Of a DNA stretch of 64,000 nucleotides, positions 1-8,534 are shown in pieces. Made by a program: the position numbers and the translations under genes. A model generated the notes under the pieces. That model did no database searches. It saw only the letters and a list, made by a program, of their open reading frames with translations, and was not told where the DNA came from. The stretch's first letter is position 1, and each line of letters begins with the position of its first letter. The stretch spans positions 186,001 through 250,000 of the forward strand of contig LNDV01000010.1 of the NCBI GenBank assembly GCA_001464765.1, in the 5' to 3' direction. The DNA is from Betaproteobacteria bacterium Ga0077526. Lineage in GTDB: Bacteria > Pseudomonadota > Gammaproteobacteria > Burkholderiales > Ga0077523.

Positions 1-83
1 GGCCAGTTCATGCCCCAGCCGAGCGTGAGCGTGGCGAGCAGCAGCCAGGTCGAGCGCGGCAGGGTGGCGGTGTCCTTGGACAT
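1..83 (-). CDS. EamA/DMT-family transporter, N-terminal fragment
   Basis: Reading leftward from an ATG at 83-81 gives 27 codons without a stop, running off the window edge. The peptide begins MSKDTATLPRSTW and continues into a hydrophobic stretch ending LTLGWGMNW. A first membrane helix carrying a GWGxNW-like signature is typical of EamA (DMT superfamily) metabolite exporters, where it forms the start of TM1. Only this first helix is visible, so the substrate cannot be guessed. The gene is divergent from the cyclase-family gene starting at 211, leaving about 127 bases as a shared promoter region. Confidence 0.5.
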   Translation of the reverse strand, partial: MSKDTATLPRSTWLLLATLTLGWGMNW

Positions 84-210
84 GGGGGTGGCCGGTGGAA
101 AAGCGCGGATGGTACATGGGTGCTCCGCTTGACTCGACCACCATCGCGGCTATGCTCGACGGTATCGGCTGCCGTACGCGCAGCCGGACGACAACGATTC
201 GGGAGGAACA

Positions 211-1158
211 ATGAAGATGAGATTCATGCTGGCGGCGCTTGCCGCCATGTGGTCCTTCGGTGCCGCCGCGCAGAGCTGGGTGCCGCCGGCCCCCGAGCAG
301 CGCTGCCCGTCCAAGTGGGGTGCGGCGGATGAACGCGGCGCGGCCAACTACATGAACGCCGCCCGCGTTGCGCAGGCCGCGCGCCTCGTGAAGACCGGCC
401 AGATCATCGAGCTCGGTCGCACGCTCGAAGGCAACATGCCGCTCTTCGGCACGCGCAAGTTCGAAGTGCACACCAAGCGTACGGGTCCGGTTCTCGGCAG
501 CAACAAGCGCCGGAGCAACGAAGAACTGGTGGTCACCGAGATCGGCCAGGTGGGCACGCAGTTCGACATGTTCTCGCACCAGACCATCGGCAACTCGCTC
601 TACAACTGCATCGACTCCGACGAGATCGGCACGCGCAGCGGCTTCACCAAGCTGGGCGTGGAGAAGATCGGGATGCTGTTCACGCGCGGCATCCTCCTCG
701 ACATCGCAGCACTGAAGGGAGTGGACATCCTGGAGCCCACCTACGAGATCATGCCCGCCGATCTCGAGGCCGCCGCGGCTCGCGCTGGCATCACCATCCA
801 GCCCGGCGACGCGGTGCTCATCCATACCGGGTGGGGCAAGCTGTGGGGCGTCGACAACGCGAAGTACAACGCGAGCTGCCCGGGCATCGGCGTGAAGTCC
901 GCCGAATGGCTGGCCGCGAAGGATGTCATGCTCCTCGGCGCGGACAACTTCCCCGTGGAGATCGCGCCCAACCCCGACAAGTCGGTGAGCCTGCCCGTGC
1001 ATCAGATCGCGCTCGTGGTGAACGGCATCTTCCTGCTGGAGAACATGAAGCTCGACGAGCTTGCCGCGAAGAAGGTCTACGAATTCGCGCTGGCCGTGCA
1101 GCCCCTGAAGGTGAAGGGCGGCACGGGATCCACCGTCGCGCCGGTGGCGATGTACTGA
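211..1158 (+). CDS. secreted cyclase-family (kynurenine-formamidase-like) hydrolase
   Basis: This is a 315-residue protein with a cleavable signal peptide (residues 1-20, ending SFGAAAQS), so it is probably periplasmic. It resembles the putative cyclase family (PF04199), metal-dependent hydrolases that include bacterial kynurenine formamidase. The metal-site motif HxGTHxDxxxH appears at about residues 108-119 as QVGTQFDMFSH: the Asp and last His are kept, but the first His and the THx His are replaced, as in a divergent subgroup often found in aromatic-degradation loci. A GGAGGA ribosome site lies 4-9 bases before the ATG. The thioesterase gene follows 68 bases later on the same strand, so the two may be co-transcribed. 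The substrate is unknown. Confidence 0.8.
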   Translation: MKMRFMLAALAAMWSFGAAAQSWVPPAPEQRCPSKWGAADERGAANYMNAARVAQAARLVKTGQIIELGRTLEGNMPLFGTRKFEVHTKRTGPVLGSNKRRSNEELVVTEIGQVGTQFDMFSHQTIGNSLYNCIDSDEIGTRSGFTKLGVEKIGMLFTRGILLDIAALKGVDILEPTYEIMPADLEAAAARAGITIQPGDAVLIHTGWGKLWGVDNAKYNASCPGIGVKSAEWLAAKDVMLLGADNFPVEIAPNPDKSVSLPVHQIALVVNGIFLLENMKLDELAAKKVYEFALAVQPLKVKGGTGSTVAPVAMY

Positions 1159-1226
1159 GTCGTGTCCGGAGGGCTCGCCATCGCGGGCCCTCTGCTTATC
1201 CAGCCTCCACAAGAGAAACCCGTCGC

Positions 1227-1643
1227 ATGGGCGAAGTCTTCGTTCACGAGCAGCTCGTCCGGTTCGCGCACTGCGATCCGGCGGGCATCGTCTACTTTCC
1301 GCGCTTCTTCGATCTCGCTCACACGGTGATGGAGGACTGGCTCGCGCAAGGTGTCGGTGCCTCATTGCCGGCGCTCATCCGCGGGCAGCGCATCGGCACC
1401 CCCACGGTCAGCATCCATTGCGACTTCTCGCAGCCCATGCGCATGGGCGATACCCTCCGGTTCGAGTTGCGGGTGCTGCGAATGGGGCGAAGCTCGGTGG
1501 AGCTCGACTACCAGGGGTTCCACGACAAGGCGCTGTGCCTGCGCATCGCGCAGACCATCGTATTCATGGATCTCGACAAGGCGCGATCGGTGGCCATCCC
1601 GGACGAACTGCGCCCGCGGATCGAGCGCTACCTGCCCGCGTAG
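1227..1643 (+). CDS. acyl-CoA thioesterase, 4-hydroxybenzoyl-CoA thioesterase type
   Basis: This is a 138-residue hot-dog-fold protein. Near the N-terminus it carries the signature FAHCDPAGIVYFPRFFD, in which the Asp after the Cys is the catalytic residue of 4-hydroxybenzoyl-CoA thioesterases and YbgC-like enzymes. Full length matches the family (130-150 residues). The start MGEVFVHEQ was chosen because the signature then begins at residue 13, as in relatives; the open frame extends much farther upstream but only as the shadow of the preceding gene. It would hydrolyse an aromatic or short-chain acyl-CoA in the cytoplasm. Proximity to the cyclase-family gene and the aromatic monooxygenase suggests a role in aromatic-compound catabolism, which is inference. 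Confidence 0.8.
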   Translation: MGEVFVHEQLVRFAHCDPAGIVYFPRFFDLAHTVMEDWLAQGVGASLPALIRGQRIGTPTVSIHCDFSQPMRMGDTLRFELRVLRMGRSSVELDYQGFHDKALCLRIAQTIVFMDLDKARSVAIPDELRPRIERYLPA

Positions 1644-1662
1644 TTCCGTCGCTGGACGGTCC

Positions 1663-2865
1663 TCAATGGGCCGTGGCGAGTTCCGGCTCTGCAACGTCCT
1701 GGAAGCGCTCGCGGATCAGCATGACCGTTTCCCGCTCAGCAGCGAGAGCGCTCACGCACGTCGGATCGAACTGCGTGCCGGAGTGCTTCTCGAGATAGGC
1801 AAACGCGTCGTCGACTGACCAGGGTGCCTTGTACGGGCGCTGGCTCGTCAGAGCATCGAACACATCCGCTACCTTGACGATCCGCGCTTCCAGCGGAATC
1901 TCCTCGCCTGCCAGCCCCGTACCGTAGCCCGTGCCGTCGAAGTTCTCGTGGTGGTGCAGGATGATGTTGCGCAGCATGGGCACGTGGTGCAGTTCCCCCA
2001 GGCCGAACTCCCCGAGCATCGCGTCGATGAGCGAGGCGCCGTGGTCCACGTGTGTGCGCATGATGGCTCTTTCCTCTTCGTTGAGGTGCCCTGGCTTGCG
2101 CAGGATCCCGTCGGAGACGGCGATCTTGCCGACATCGTGAAGCGGCGCGAAGTGGAGCAGGTACTCGATGGCTTCGTCACTCAGCCGAATGGCGGGCGGC
2201 AGCGCCGCGGCGATCACCTTGGCGTAGTGGGACATCCGGGCGAGGTGCGCACCGGTTTCCTCGTCCCGGAAGCGACTGAAGTGCATGGCCGTGCGGACGG
2301 CCCCCATCAGTATGTTGATGGTCGTGCGATCGTGTGCAACGAGCAGGGCGATCAGCTGGCTGTAGACCATCAACTGGGCGACCAGCGGTGACGTAAACAC
2401 GCTCTTGCGATCGGCGTCGAAGAACAAGAAGCCCAAAAGCTGCGTGCCGCTGAACAGGGGCACGGTGAAGCTGGACTCGTAGCCGCTCGCCAGAATGCGC
2501 AGGGTGTGCGCGCTGGTTGACCATGCCAGCGTGGCCAAGTCGTCGATGATGCGGGGCTGGCGCTGGATGGCGAGCGCCTGGAGCGACGGCACTTCGTCCA
2601 ACGGACGCTCGTAGCAGGTGAGCTCGTCGACGTCCGCCGAGCTTCGGAGGAAGGTGCGGACGATCTGCGTGCCGGGGTCGTAGACCGCCACGGCAATGCG
2701 ACGAACAGCGGGACAGAAACCCGCCAGTTGCGAATGAATCGCAAGAATTCGCGCGCCGAGGTCGGCGTCGCGACAGCAGTCTGCCAGCGTGGGCTGGTGC
2801 GTTTCGTTCAGCATTTCAATCCCCGGCGTGGCCGCGCGGAATGCAGAAACCGGTGCGACCTGCAT
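1663..2865 (-). CDS. GAF-HD-GYP domain cyclic-di-GMP phosphodiesterase
   Basis: This 400-residue cytoplasmic protein has an N-terminal GAF-like sensor region (about residues 50-190, with the strand FTVPLFSGTQLLGFLFFDAD) followed by an HD-GYP domain (about 200-380). The metal-binding HD appears in FAPLHDVGKIAVSD and is followed by the HHHE motif and the DGTGYG loop, a variant of the GYP signature. HD-GYP enzymes hydrolyse cyclic-di-GMP. The chosen ATG gives the longest form; an internal ATG at 2814 (MLNETHQP), preceded by GGGGAT, is an alternative. The gene converges with the thioesterase gene, with 19 bases between stops. Confidence 0.85.
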   Translation of the reverse strand: MQVAPVSAFRAATPGIEMLNETHQPTLADCCRDADLGARILAIHSQLAGFCPAVRRIAVAVYDPGTQIVRTFLRSSADVDELTCYERPLDEVPSLQALAIQRQPRIIDDLATLAWSTSAHTLRILASGYESSFTVPLFSGTQLLGFLFFDADRKSVFTSPLVAQLMVYSQLIALLVAHDRTTINILMGAVRTAMHFSRFRDEETGAHLARMSHYAKVIAAALPPAIRLSDEAIEYLLHFAPLHDVGKIAVSDGILRKPGHLNEEERAIMRTHVDHGASLIDAMLGEFGLGELHHVPMLRNIILHHHENFDGTGYGTGLAGEEIPLEARIVKVADVFDALTSQRPYKAPWSVDDAFAYLEKHSGTQFDPTCVSALAAERETVMLIRERFQDVAEPELATAH

Positions 2866-3021
2866 TCTTGTTGATTGTGTGACGGCATCATCGGGGCATG
2901 GCGTGGCGAAAACAACCCTGTTTCCTCAAACGCGCCATTAGTTTGCAGAAATCCGCTCGAGCATTGCGTGAAATCGGTAGTCCGGAAACGGTTCGGAGCC
3001 GTCGTCCTCGGCGCCGAAGCG

Positions 3022-3222
3022 CTATCCGGCCCGCGGTACTTCGGGCGCCGGCAGACCGTCAGCGGCATCGGCCACCATTTGCAGGGCAGTCTCGCGATCG
3101 CCGATCCGGTCAATGGCAAGGAGAGCAAACCTCGCAAGAAAGAGGTTTGCCTGAGGCTCTCCGAGTGCCGTCATCGTGGCGCAAAGGCGGGTGTAGACGA
3201 GATCGAGATCGGGGTCGGTCAT
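3022..3222 (-). CDS. DUF2783 small protein
   Basis: This 66-residue protein begins MTDPDLDLVYTRLCATM and contains the sequence LGEPQANLFLARFALL, characteristic of DUF2783. Members are 60-70 residues long and are typically encoded directly downstream of FAD-dependent aromatic hydroxylases, as here: the monooxygenase stop lies 64 bases upstream on the same strand. The function is not established; a helper or subunit role for the monooxygenase is inferred from the pairing. The ATG at 3222 gives the family's usual length, although the frame is open further upstream. Confidence 0.75.
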   Translation of the reverse strand: MTDPDLDLVYTRLCATMTALGEPQANLFLARFALLAIDRIGDRETALQMVADAADGLPAPEVPRAG

Positions 3223-3286
3223 GAGCGATTGGGCGGAATGGTGCGTGGACAGGCGGTTTTCGGAGGCAGGGCGAATGCTGTCGCGA

Positions 3287-4990
3287 TCATGACTGGTCCA
3301 GTGCGTGGAGAACGGCGTCGACAATCGCTGCTGCGTCCGGCGAATGCCAACGGCCCAGCACGTGTCCGTCGGGGCGCAGGAGATACACCGTACCCGGATG
3401 TGCATCGAACATGGCAAAGAGTCGCCCCGTGTGGTCGACGGAGAGTCGCTCCCGGGCACCGGTAGCTGACCGCTGTGAAATGGGGCACAACGCGATTGGC
3501 ACAGCAGCGGCCGAGAGTCGGGCCAACGCCTCGATTGCGGTCGAGGACACTGCGCCATCCTCGCTGAACGTCAGCAAGGCAAATCTGGCCCCCAGGAGAT
3601 CAGTGACATGTCCTAGGCGCGACTGGCCGTTCTCCAGGATCGTGATTGGGCACTCCGGGAGGACAGCACCGGGTGCTGGCCCCGCGCGGAACGCGCCTGT
3701 GTCATCTGCGACGTTGAGCGGCGAGGACGAATACGCGATCGCCGAAGTCTGCCGCGGATTGATCAGCGAGCGCACGCCGGCATGATGAGTGGCGAGCCCC
3801 AGAACCGCTTCGCGCATGAGGCTGAAGGCGAACGACGGCGGTGCCATGAACTCCGTGCTCTTCGCGCCTTGCGCCAGATTCTCCCGCGCGGCGGCGACGC
3901 GTTCGTCCGAGTACGAATCGAGCAGGCGATCCCCCGCGATGCCCTGCACGACGAGCGCGAGCTTCCACGCGAGGTTGTCGGCATCGTCGATGCCGGAGTT
4001 GGCGCCGCGCACTCCAAAGATCGGCAGCAAGTGCGCGGCATCCCCCGCGAACAGCACGCGCCCGTGGCGGTATCGGTCCAGTGTGAGCGCATGCGCCCGG
4101 TACATCGCGATCCAGATAGGCGACCAGCCGCCCCGCTCGCCCATCATCTCGAGCAGGCTGGTAACGCGCGGGATGACGTTTTCCGGCTTGATGGCTTCGT
4201 CCGGATCTTCGCCATCCTTCAGCTGATAGTCCACCCGCCACACGTTGTCCGGCTGCTTGTGAACGAGAACGGTGGAGCCGGGATTGCAGGGCGGATCGAA
4301 GTACGCCAGACGCTCCGTCGGCCGTTTGCTCTCCAGCAGGATATCGACAATGACGTATCGGCCTTCGTACGTCGTGCCATTGAGCGCGAGACCCAGTGAC
4401 TCGCGCACGAAGCTGCGGCCGCCGTCGGCGGCGACGACCCAGTCGGCATCGAGCGTGTACGCGCCCAGCGGCGTCTCGACCGACAGCGCCGTGCCGTCCT
4501 CACGCGTGTGGACTCCGGTGACACGTGTCTGCCATCGAATGTCGATGAGGTCCGCCAACGCCTCCGCGCGATCAAGCAGGATCTGCTCGATGTGGTACTG
4601 CGCGAGATTGACCATGGGCGGCAGCTTCTGATTCTCGTCGTGCGGCATCGTGAAGTGCAGCACCTGCTCGCCGCGGTAGAAGCTCCGCCCGCCTGTCCAC
4701 GGCAGCCCGATCTTCAGGAAACCCTCCAGCACCCCGAGCCGCTCGAAGATCTGCAAGCTCCGCCGGGAGATGCAGATGGCCCGGCTGCCGACGCAAACAC
4801 CATCATCGGCTTCGATGAGAACGCTGCGCACGCCGTGCGCAGCCAGCCCCAGCGCAACCGTGTAGCCGACCGGGCCAGCGCCGACGATGACGACTGAGTG
4901 GTGGCCGGCGTCGCGATTGCCCGTGAGCGAGGGTAGTCGCGCCGGGTGGCGGACGAGTGTGAAGGGGTAGGGGGTGAACGGGCGTGACAT
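3287..4990 (-). CDS. FAD-dependent aromatic-ring monooxygenase
   Basis: This 567-residue cytoplasmic flavoprotein belongs to the PHBH/MhpA-like class A hydroxylases. The N-terminal Rossmann motif VVIVGAGPVGYTVALGL (about residues 25-45) binds the FAD ADP moiety, and the second flavin signature VLFAGDAAHLLPIFGVRG (about 300) contacts the ribityl chain. The C-terminal thioredoxin-like domain seen in phenol and 3-hydroxyphenylpropionate hydroxylases covers roughly residues 430-567. The start MSRPFTPYPF was chosen because it puts the Rossmann fold near the N-terminus; an open frame extends about 280 bases farther but lacks similarity. Together with DUF2783, the thioesterase and the cyclase-family hydrolase it suggests an aromatic-degradation locus. 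The exact substrate is unknown. Confidence 0.85.
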   Translation of the reverse strand: MSRPFTPYPFTLVRHPARLPSLTGNRDAGHHSVVIVGAGPVGYTVALGLAAHGVRSVLIEADDGVCVGSRAICISRRSLQIFERLGVLEGFLKIGLPWTGGRSFYRGEQVLHFTMPHDENQKLPPMVNLAQYHIEQILLDRAEALADLIDIRWQTRVTGVHTREDGTALSVETPLGAYTLDADWVVAADGGRSFVRESLGLALNGTTYEGRYVIVDILLESKRPTERLAYFDPPCNPGSTVLVHKQPDNVWRVDYQLKDGEDPDEAIKPENVIPRVTSLLEMMGERGGWSPIWIAMYRAHALTLDRYRHGRVLFAGDAAHLLPIFGVRGANSGIDDADNLAWKLALVVQGIAGDRLLDSYSDERVAAARENLAQGAKSTEFMAPPSFAFSLMREAVLGLATHHAGVRSLINPRQTSAIAYSSSPLNVADDTGAFRAGPAPGAVLPECPITILENGQSRLGHVTDLLGARFALLTFSEDGAVSSTAIEALARLSAAAVPIALCPISQRSATGARERLSVDHTGRLFAMFDAHPGTVYLLRPDGHVLGRWHSPDAAAIVDAVLHALDQS

Positions 4991-5710
4991 GCCGGCGGGA
5001 AGGGATGGGGTTCGCCGCCAAGTCTGCCACGTTCGTCCCCTTGGGCTTGGATGCGCTTCGCCAGGGTCATGGGCCGCCGTCCTGGGGTCGCGAAAATGGT
5101 GATGCAGCGCAGCGTGTGGCAGTCCTGCGCCAGTGTTATATACACAATTCGGCCTATGCCGACGTCGTTGCTCACCCCGCCGAGTTGCGCGATGATTCAT
5201 GAGCAATCGCGAGCGGCGTCCCTCGGCAATTCTGCCCCGACCTGGCCGCGCGCTGTCGCAAAAAAACAACCGAGGAGGAGCGAGCGCAGCGCTGGGCTCG
5301 TCCCGGACAAGTCGCAGGCCAGACTTCAGTCGGCGCCAGTACGTGATCGGCCGTATGTTCCTTGTTCGCTACGGGTGCGCAGTGAACAAGACCGTATCGA
5401 AAGTGGCCCGTCAATTGTTTTGGCGCGATGCGTCGCGTCGAAACGGGTGAGAAGCACGGGTTTCGGGCAGTCTGCAGCTAAGGCTATCCCAAGCTGAAAT
5501 CGGGCTGAGTCCCCCGACTTGTTGTTGCTCGTTTCATGGAGGTGGCCCAAGTGGAACAGGACAGCACCGCAGGAGGCGCGAAGTACAGGGTTGAAGCACT
5601 TCGAGCGATAGAACGCCAAAGTCCTCGTGTCTATCTGCCAAACACCCGCAGTTTTGATTTCCCAGCTTTCGCGCGACCCTCCTGCCAAGCGGCGATCAGG
5701 GAGTGACGCC
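4991..5710. other. 720-base gene-free stretch at the left island boundary
   Basis: The stretch separates the divergent monooxygenase and DUF4062 genes and marks the change from metabolic genes to the accessory island. Short open frames on both strands lack ribosome sites and recognisable similarity. No tRNA, integrase, or clear attachment repeat is visible, and I found no copy of the tRNA-Ser 3' end that lies at the other island boundary. A purine-rich AGGGAG just before 5711 is the likely ribosome site of the DUF4062 gene. Confidence 0.5.
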
Positions 5711-8533
5711 ATGGCTCAAGCAGTGCGCTTGTTTGTTTCGTCTACCTTTCTCGACATGCAGGCCGAGCGCGATGCGCTTGCGCGCTTGTGCTTTCCCCAA
5801 GTGCGCCGAGTATTTGCCGCAGAGGGGCGCCCCTTTGTTGAGATCGACTTGCGTTGGGGTCTCCGTGTGGGTGAGTCCGAAGAGCGAATCGTCGAACTCT
5901 GCCTGCAGGAGGTCTCGCGGTGCAAAGGGTTCTTCGTCGGCATCTTGGGTTCACGCTACGGCTACGTGCCGGAGTCGGTGCCTGAGCAGGCCGCTCTGCT
6001 GAATGCCGAAAGCGGCACCAGCATCACCGAGTACGAGATCCTCGCCGGTGCATTCGCCGCTCCGTTGAACAGCTTCGTGCGCCTCTATTTTCGGGGCGAT
6101 GGCCACGACGACGAGCCGTCTATGTGCCGACTCAAGGCCAAGATCCGAGCACTCGGACTTCCAGTGCGAACTTATGAGAAGCCGGATGAGCTAGCTTTGC
6201 TGCTCAAGGAAGATCTTCAGTCTCTCGCGGTCGAACGTGCAAATCCGAGCACGGCGCTGCAGGTTGTTGATGGCATTGCCACGCTTCAAGCCGATGGCAC
6301 ATTGATGCTGCCGCGTGCTCATGCCAGTCTGCAAGCCTGGTGGGAGGATGGGTTGCCGCGGCTTTGCTTGGTGGCGCCCGAAGGAGCCGGCAAGACGACA
6401 CTGTTGGCACAGTGGATACAGAGCTTGCGGGGGGCTTCGCTTCCCAAGCCTGAAAGTTCTGGCTGGCGGCGCTACTTCTTCAGGGAAACTGTGCCCGTCA
6501 GGCCACTAACCGTGGCGGTGCACTTTGCGGGTACGCATCTCTCTGAGTCGGGTTTGTCGCGTACCGTTGAAAGTCTCCATGCACAGCTGATGGACGGCGC
6601 GGCGTCTCCGCCAGCGCATGGCAGTCTGGCGCAACGCCTCTTGCAATGGCACGCCGCTGTCCTTGCAGCTTGCGAGCGAGGTGAGTCAGTGCTTCTGGTG
6701 CTCGACGGCATGGACCTTGTATTGCATCAGTCCCATCGTGGTTTGGAGTGGTTGCCGCCGCACCACCCCCAGCTGAGAGTCTTGGTAAGCACGCGACGGC
6801 CCGTCGAAAGCTTGGAGCGTGGCCACTGGGGAACATTGGAACTGTCACCCCTGAACCCGCGAGAGCGGGTGGACGTGCTGCAGGCTCAGCTTCTCTCCTT
6901 TGGCAAGTCTCTTGATCCTGAGCACATGGAGAGCGTGCAGCGCACGTTAGCGATTGGCACGCCTGCCGAGCTTCGATTGCTCGCAGAAGAGCTTCGGCTG
7001 CTAGGCAGCCCCGAGCAGGTGACAGCGTTTGTCCAACGGGTCAGCAACATGCCGGACGTGGTGGCATTGGGATCGACGCTGCTCGCTCGCTTGGAGAACG
7101 AAATCGGCGCGGAGCTTGTCCGGGACGCCTGCGCGTTTCTGGCAGTCAGTCGCGGAGGCCTGCCGGAGGGAGAGTTGCGGGCGCTGCTTCAATCCGGGCA
7201 TGCGATAACCGGGGCGCGTTGGTCTGCATTGATGCAAGGATTCCGGATGTCGATCTTCGATCAGAACGGTCGGCTGGGCTTGTTCGACCCCACCGTACGC
7301 GCCGCCGCCATGCAGCGATATGGACTAGGCGAAGATCGAGTCGAAGCCTGGCGTGAGCGCCTCGTGGCTCATCACCTGGCCGAACTTGGTGACGGACAAC
7401 ACGCACCGCCACGGATGTTGGAGGAACTCTCCTGGCAACTCGAACACATGCAGGATTGGGTGCGCCTACGGCACTTCGCGCGGCAGGCCTCGTTCAGCGC
7501 GGCATTCTGGAGGCACGAGCCCGAAGCCTGCAAGAGGGTCTGGAGGGTACTGACGACGCATCACGGTGAATCGCTCGTCGACCGCGCTGCGGCATGGAGG
7601 ACTGCGGTACGGGTGGAGCCAGCACAAGCGCTGGATCTAGCGCTCCTACTCCTGGAACTCGGGCGAGCGGACCTGGCAACGACACTTCTTCCCCTCGCTG
7701 ACGACGCCGCATCGCTGAAATCTCGCATCAACGTGGCCGCCTTGCTACTGGAGCAAGGTTCCTCTCAGGCAGCCTTGCAGCGGCTGGGCGAGGTATCCGA
7801 GAGCGCCGAAGAAGCCACGCCGATCACACTGGTCGCGTGGGGCCTGCGTGGGAACGCTATGCACGCACTTGGCCGATCGGAGGAGGCACTGATGCTTCAT
7901 CAGCGCTGCGTCGCGGCATGGGAGAGCGCGGGCCAGGCACTCGCTGCAGCGCATAGTCGACACAATCAGGCGCTTTGCTGCATCCGCCTCCAGCGTTGGC
8001 ACGACGCTACCGAATTGCTGACTCACTGCGTTCCCGTGTTTCAGCGTGCCCACGATCAAAGGGCTTGGGTGTCCTCCCAAATCACACTGGCTGAGGTTCG
8101 CTTCGCCATGGGGCATGAGGCCGAGGCCTTGACGGCGCTGCGGCGAGCGCAGGATCTCGCTCACGACGGTGGGGATTCGGCTTGCGTAGCGCAGGCGATG
8201 GCTGGCCGCGGCCGCATCTTGGAGGCGAGCGGTCAGCGGGATGCGGCGGATGCCGTCCAGTTGCAGCGCCAGATGTGGTGTGAGCGGCATGGCGATGCCC
8301 CCGGTGCGTTGATGGCAAGGTTGGATCGAGTCGCGATTCGCATGAACCTCGGACCCCGAGGGCTGCGGGTGGCGGCAGGGCTCTTGCGCGAGTCACTGTC
8401 TTGGGCTAAGGCCCAGGAGGCTCAGTTTGGACCGGATATCCAGGACCACGTTGCGCGGCTCGCCGCAAGTCTGGGTGTTGAGGCATTTCAAGAGGAGCCG
8501 GCAACGGGTCCCATGGCCGACCAAGGAGATTGA
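5711..8533 (+). CDS. DUF4062 - STAND-type NTPase - TPR protein
   Basis: This 940-residue cytoplasmic protein has three parts. Residues 1-95 are a DUF4062 domain (VRLFVSSTFLDMQAERDAL, then GFFVGILGSRYGYVP), a TIR-related fold also found in TEP1 and NPHP3. An AAA/NACHT-type NTPase follows, with a Walker A loop APEGAGKTTLL near residue 223 and a Walker B strand SVLLVLDGMD near 330. The C-terminal third (about 640-900) is helical and repeats in the manner of TPRs. The architecture is that of STAND signalling NTPases: sensor, switch and repeat scaffold. ATG 5711 has an AGGGAG ribosome site. The stop is separated from the next ATG by one base, so it is translationally coupled to the membrane protein downstream. 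The conflict or defence role is inferred from architecture and neighbours. Confidence 0.75.
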   Translation: MAQAVRLFVSSTFLDMQAERDALARLCFPQVRRVFAAEGRPFVEIDLRWGLRVGESEERIVELCLQEVSRCKGFFVGILGSRYGYVPESVPEQAALLNAESGTSITEYEILAGAFAAPLNSFVRLYFRGDGHDDEPSMCRLKAKIRALGLPVRTYEKPDELALLLKEDLQSLAVERANPSTALQVVDGIATLQADGTLMLPRAHASLQAWWEDGLPRLCLVAPEGAGKTTLLAQWIQSLRGASLPKPESSGWRRYFFRETVPVRPLTVAVHFAGTHLSESGLSRTVESLHAQLMDGAASPPAHGSLAQRLLQWHAAVLAACERGESVLLVLDGMDLVLHQSHRGLEWLPPHHPQLRVLVSTRRPVESLERGHWGTLELSPLNPRERVDVLQAQLLSFGKSLDPEHMESVQRTLAIGTPAELRLLAEELRLLGSPEQVTAFVQRVSNMPDVVALGSTLLARLENEIGAELVRDACAFLAVSRGGLPEGELRALLQSGHAITGARWSALMQGFRMSIFDQNGRLGLFDPTVRAAAMQRYGLGEDRVEAWRERLVAHHLAELGDGQHAPPRMLEELSWQLEHMQDWVRLRHFARQASFSAAFWRHEPEACKRVWRVLTTHHGESLVDRAAAWRTAVRVEPAQALDLALLLLELGRADLATTLLPLADDAASLKSRINVAALLLEQGSSQAALQRLGEVSESAEEATPITLVAWGLRGNAMHALGRSEEALMLHQRCVAAWESAGQALAAAHSRHNQALCCIRLQRWHDATELLTHCVPVFQRAHDQRAWVSSQITLAEVRFAMGHEAEALTALRRAQDLAHDGGDSACVAQAMAGRGRILEASGQRDAADAVQLQRQMWCERHGDAPGALMARLDRVAIRMNLGPRGLRVAAGLLRESLSWAKAQEAQFGPDIQDHVARLAASLGVEAFQEEPATGPMADQGD

Positions 8534-8534
8534 G

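Noticed and set aside
1156..1200. Weak hairpin GAGGGC/GCCCTC after the cyclase-family gene
   Set aside because: The six-base stem with a 12-base loop and no T-run is too weak to call a terminator.
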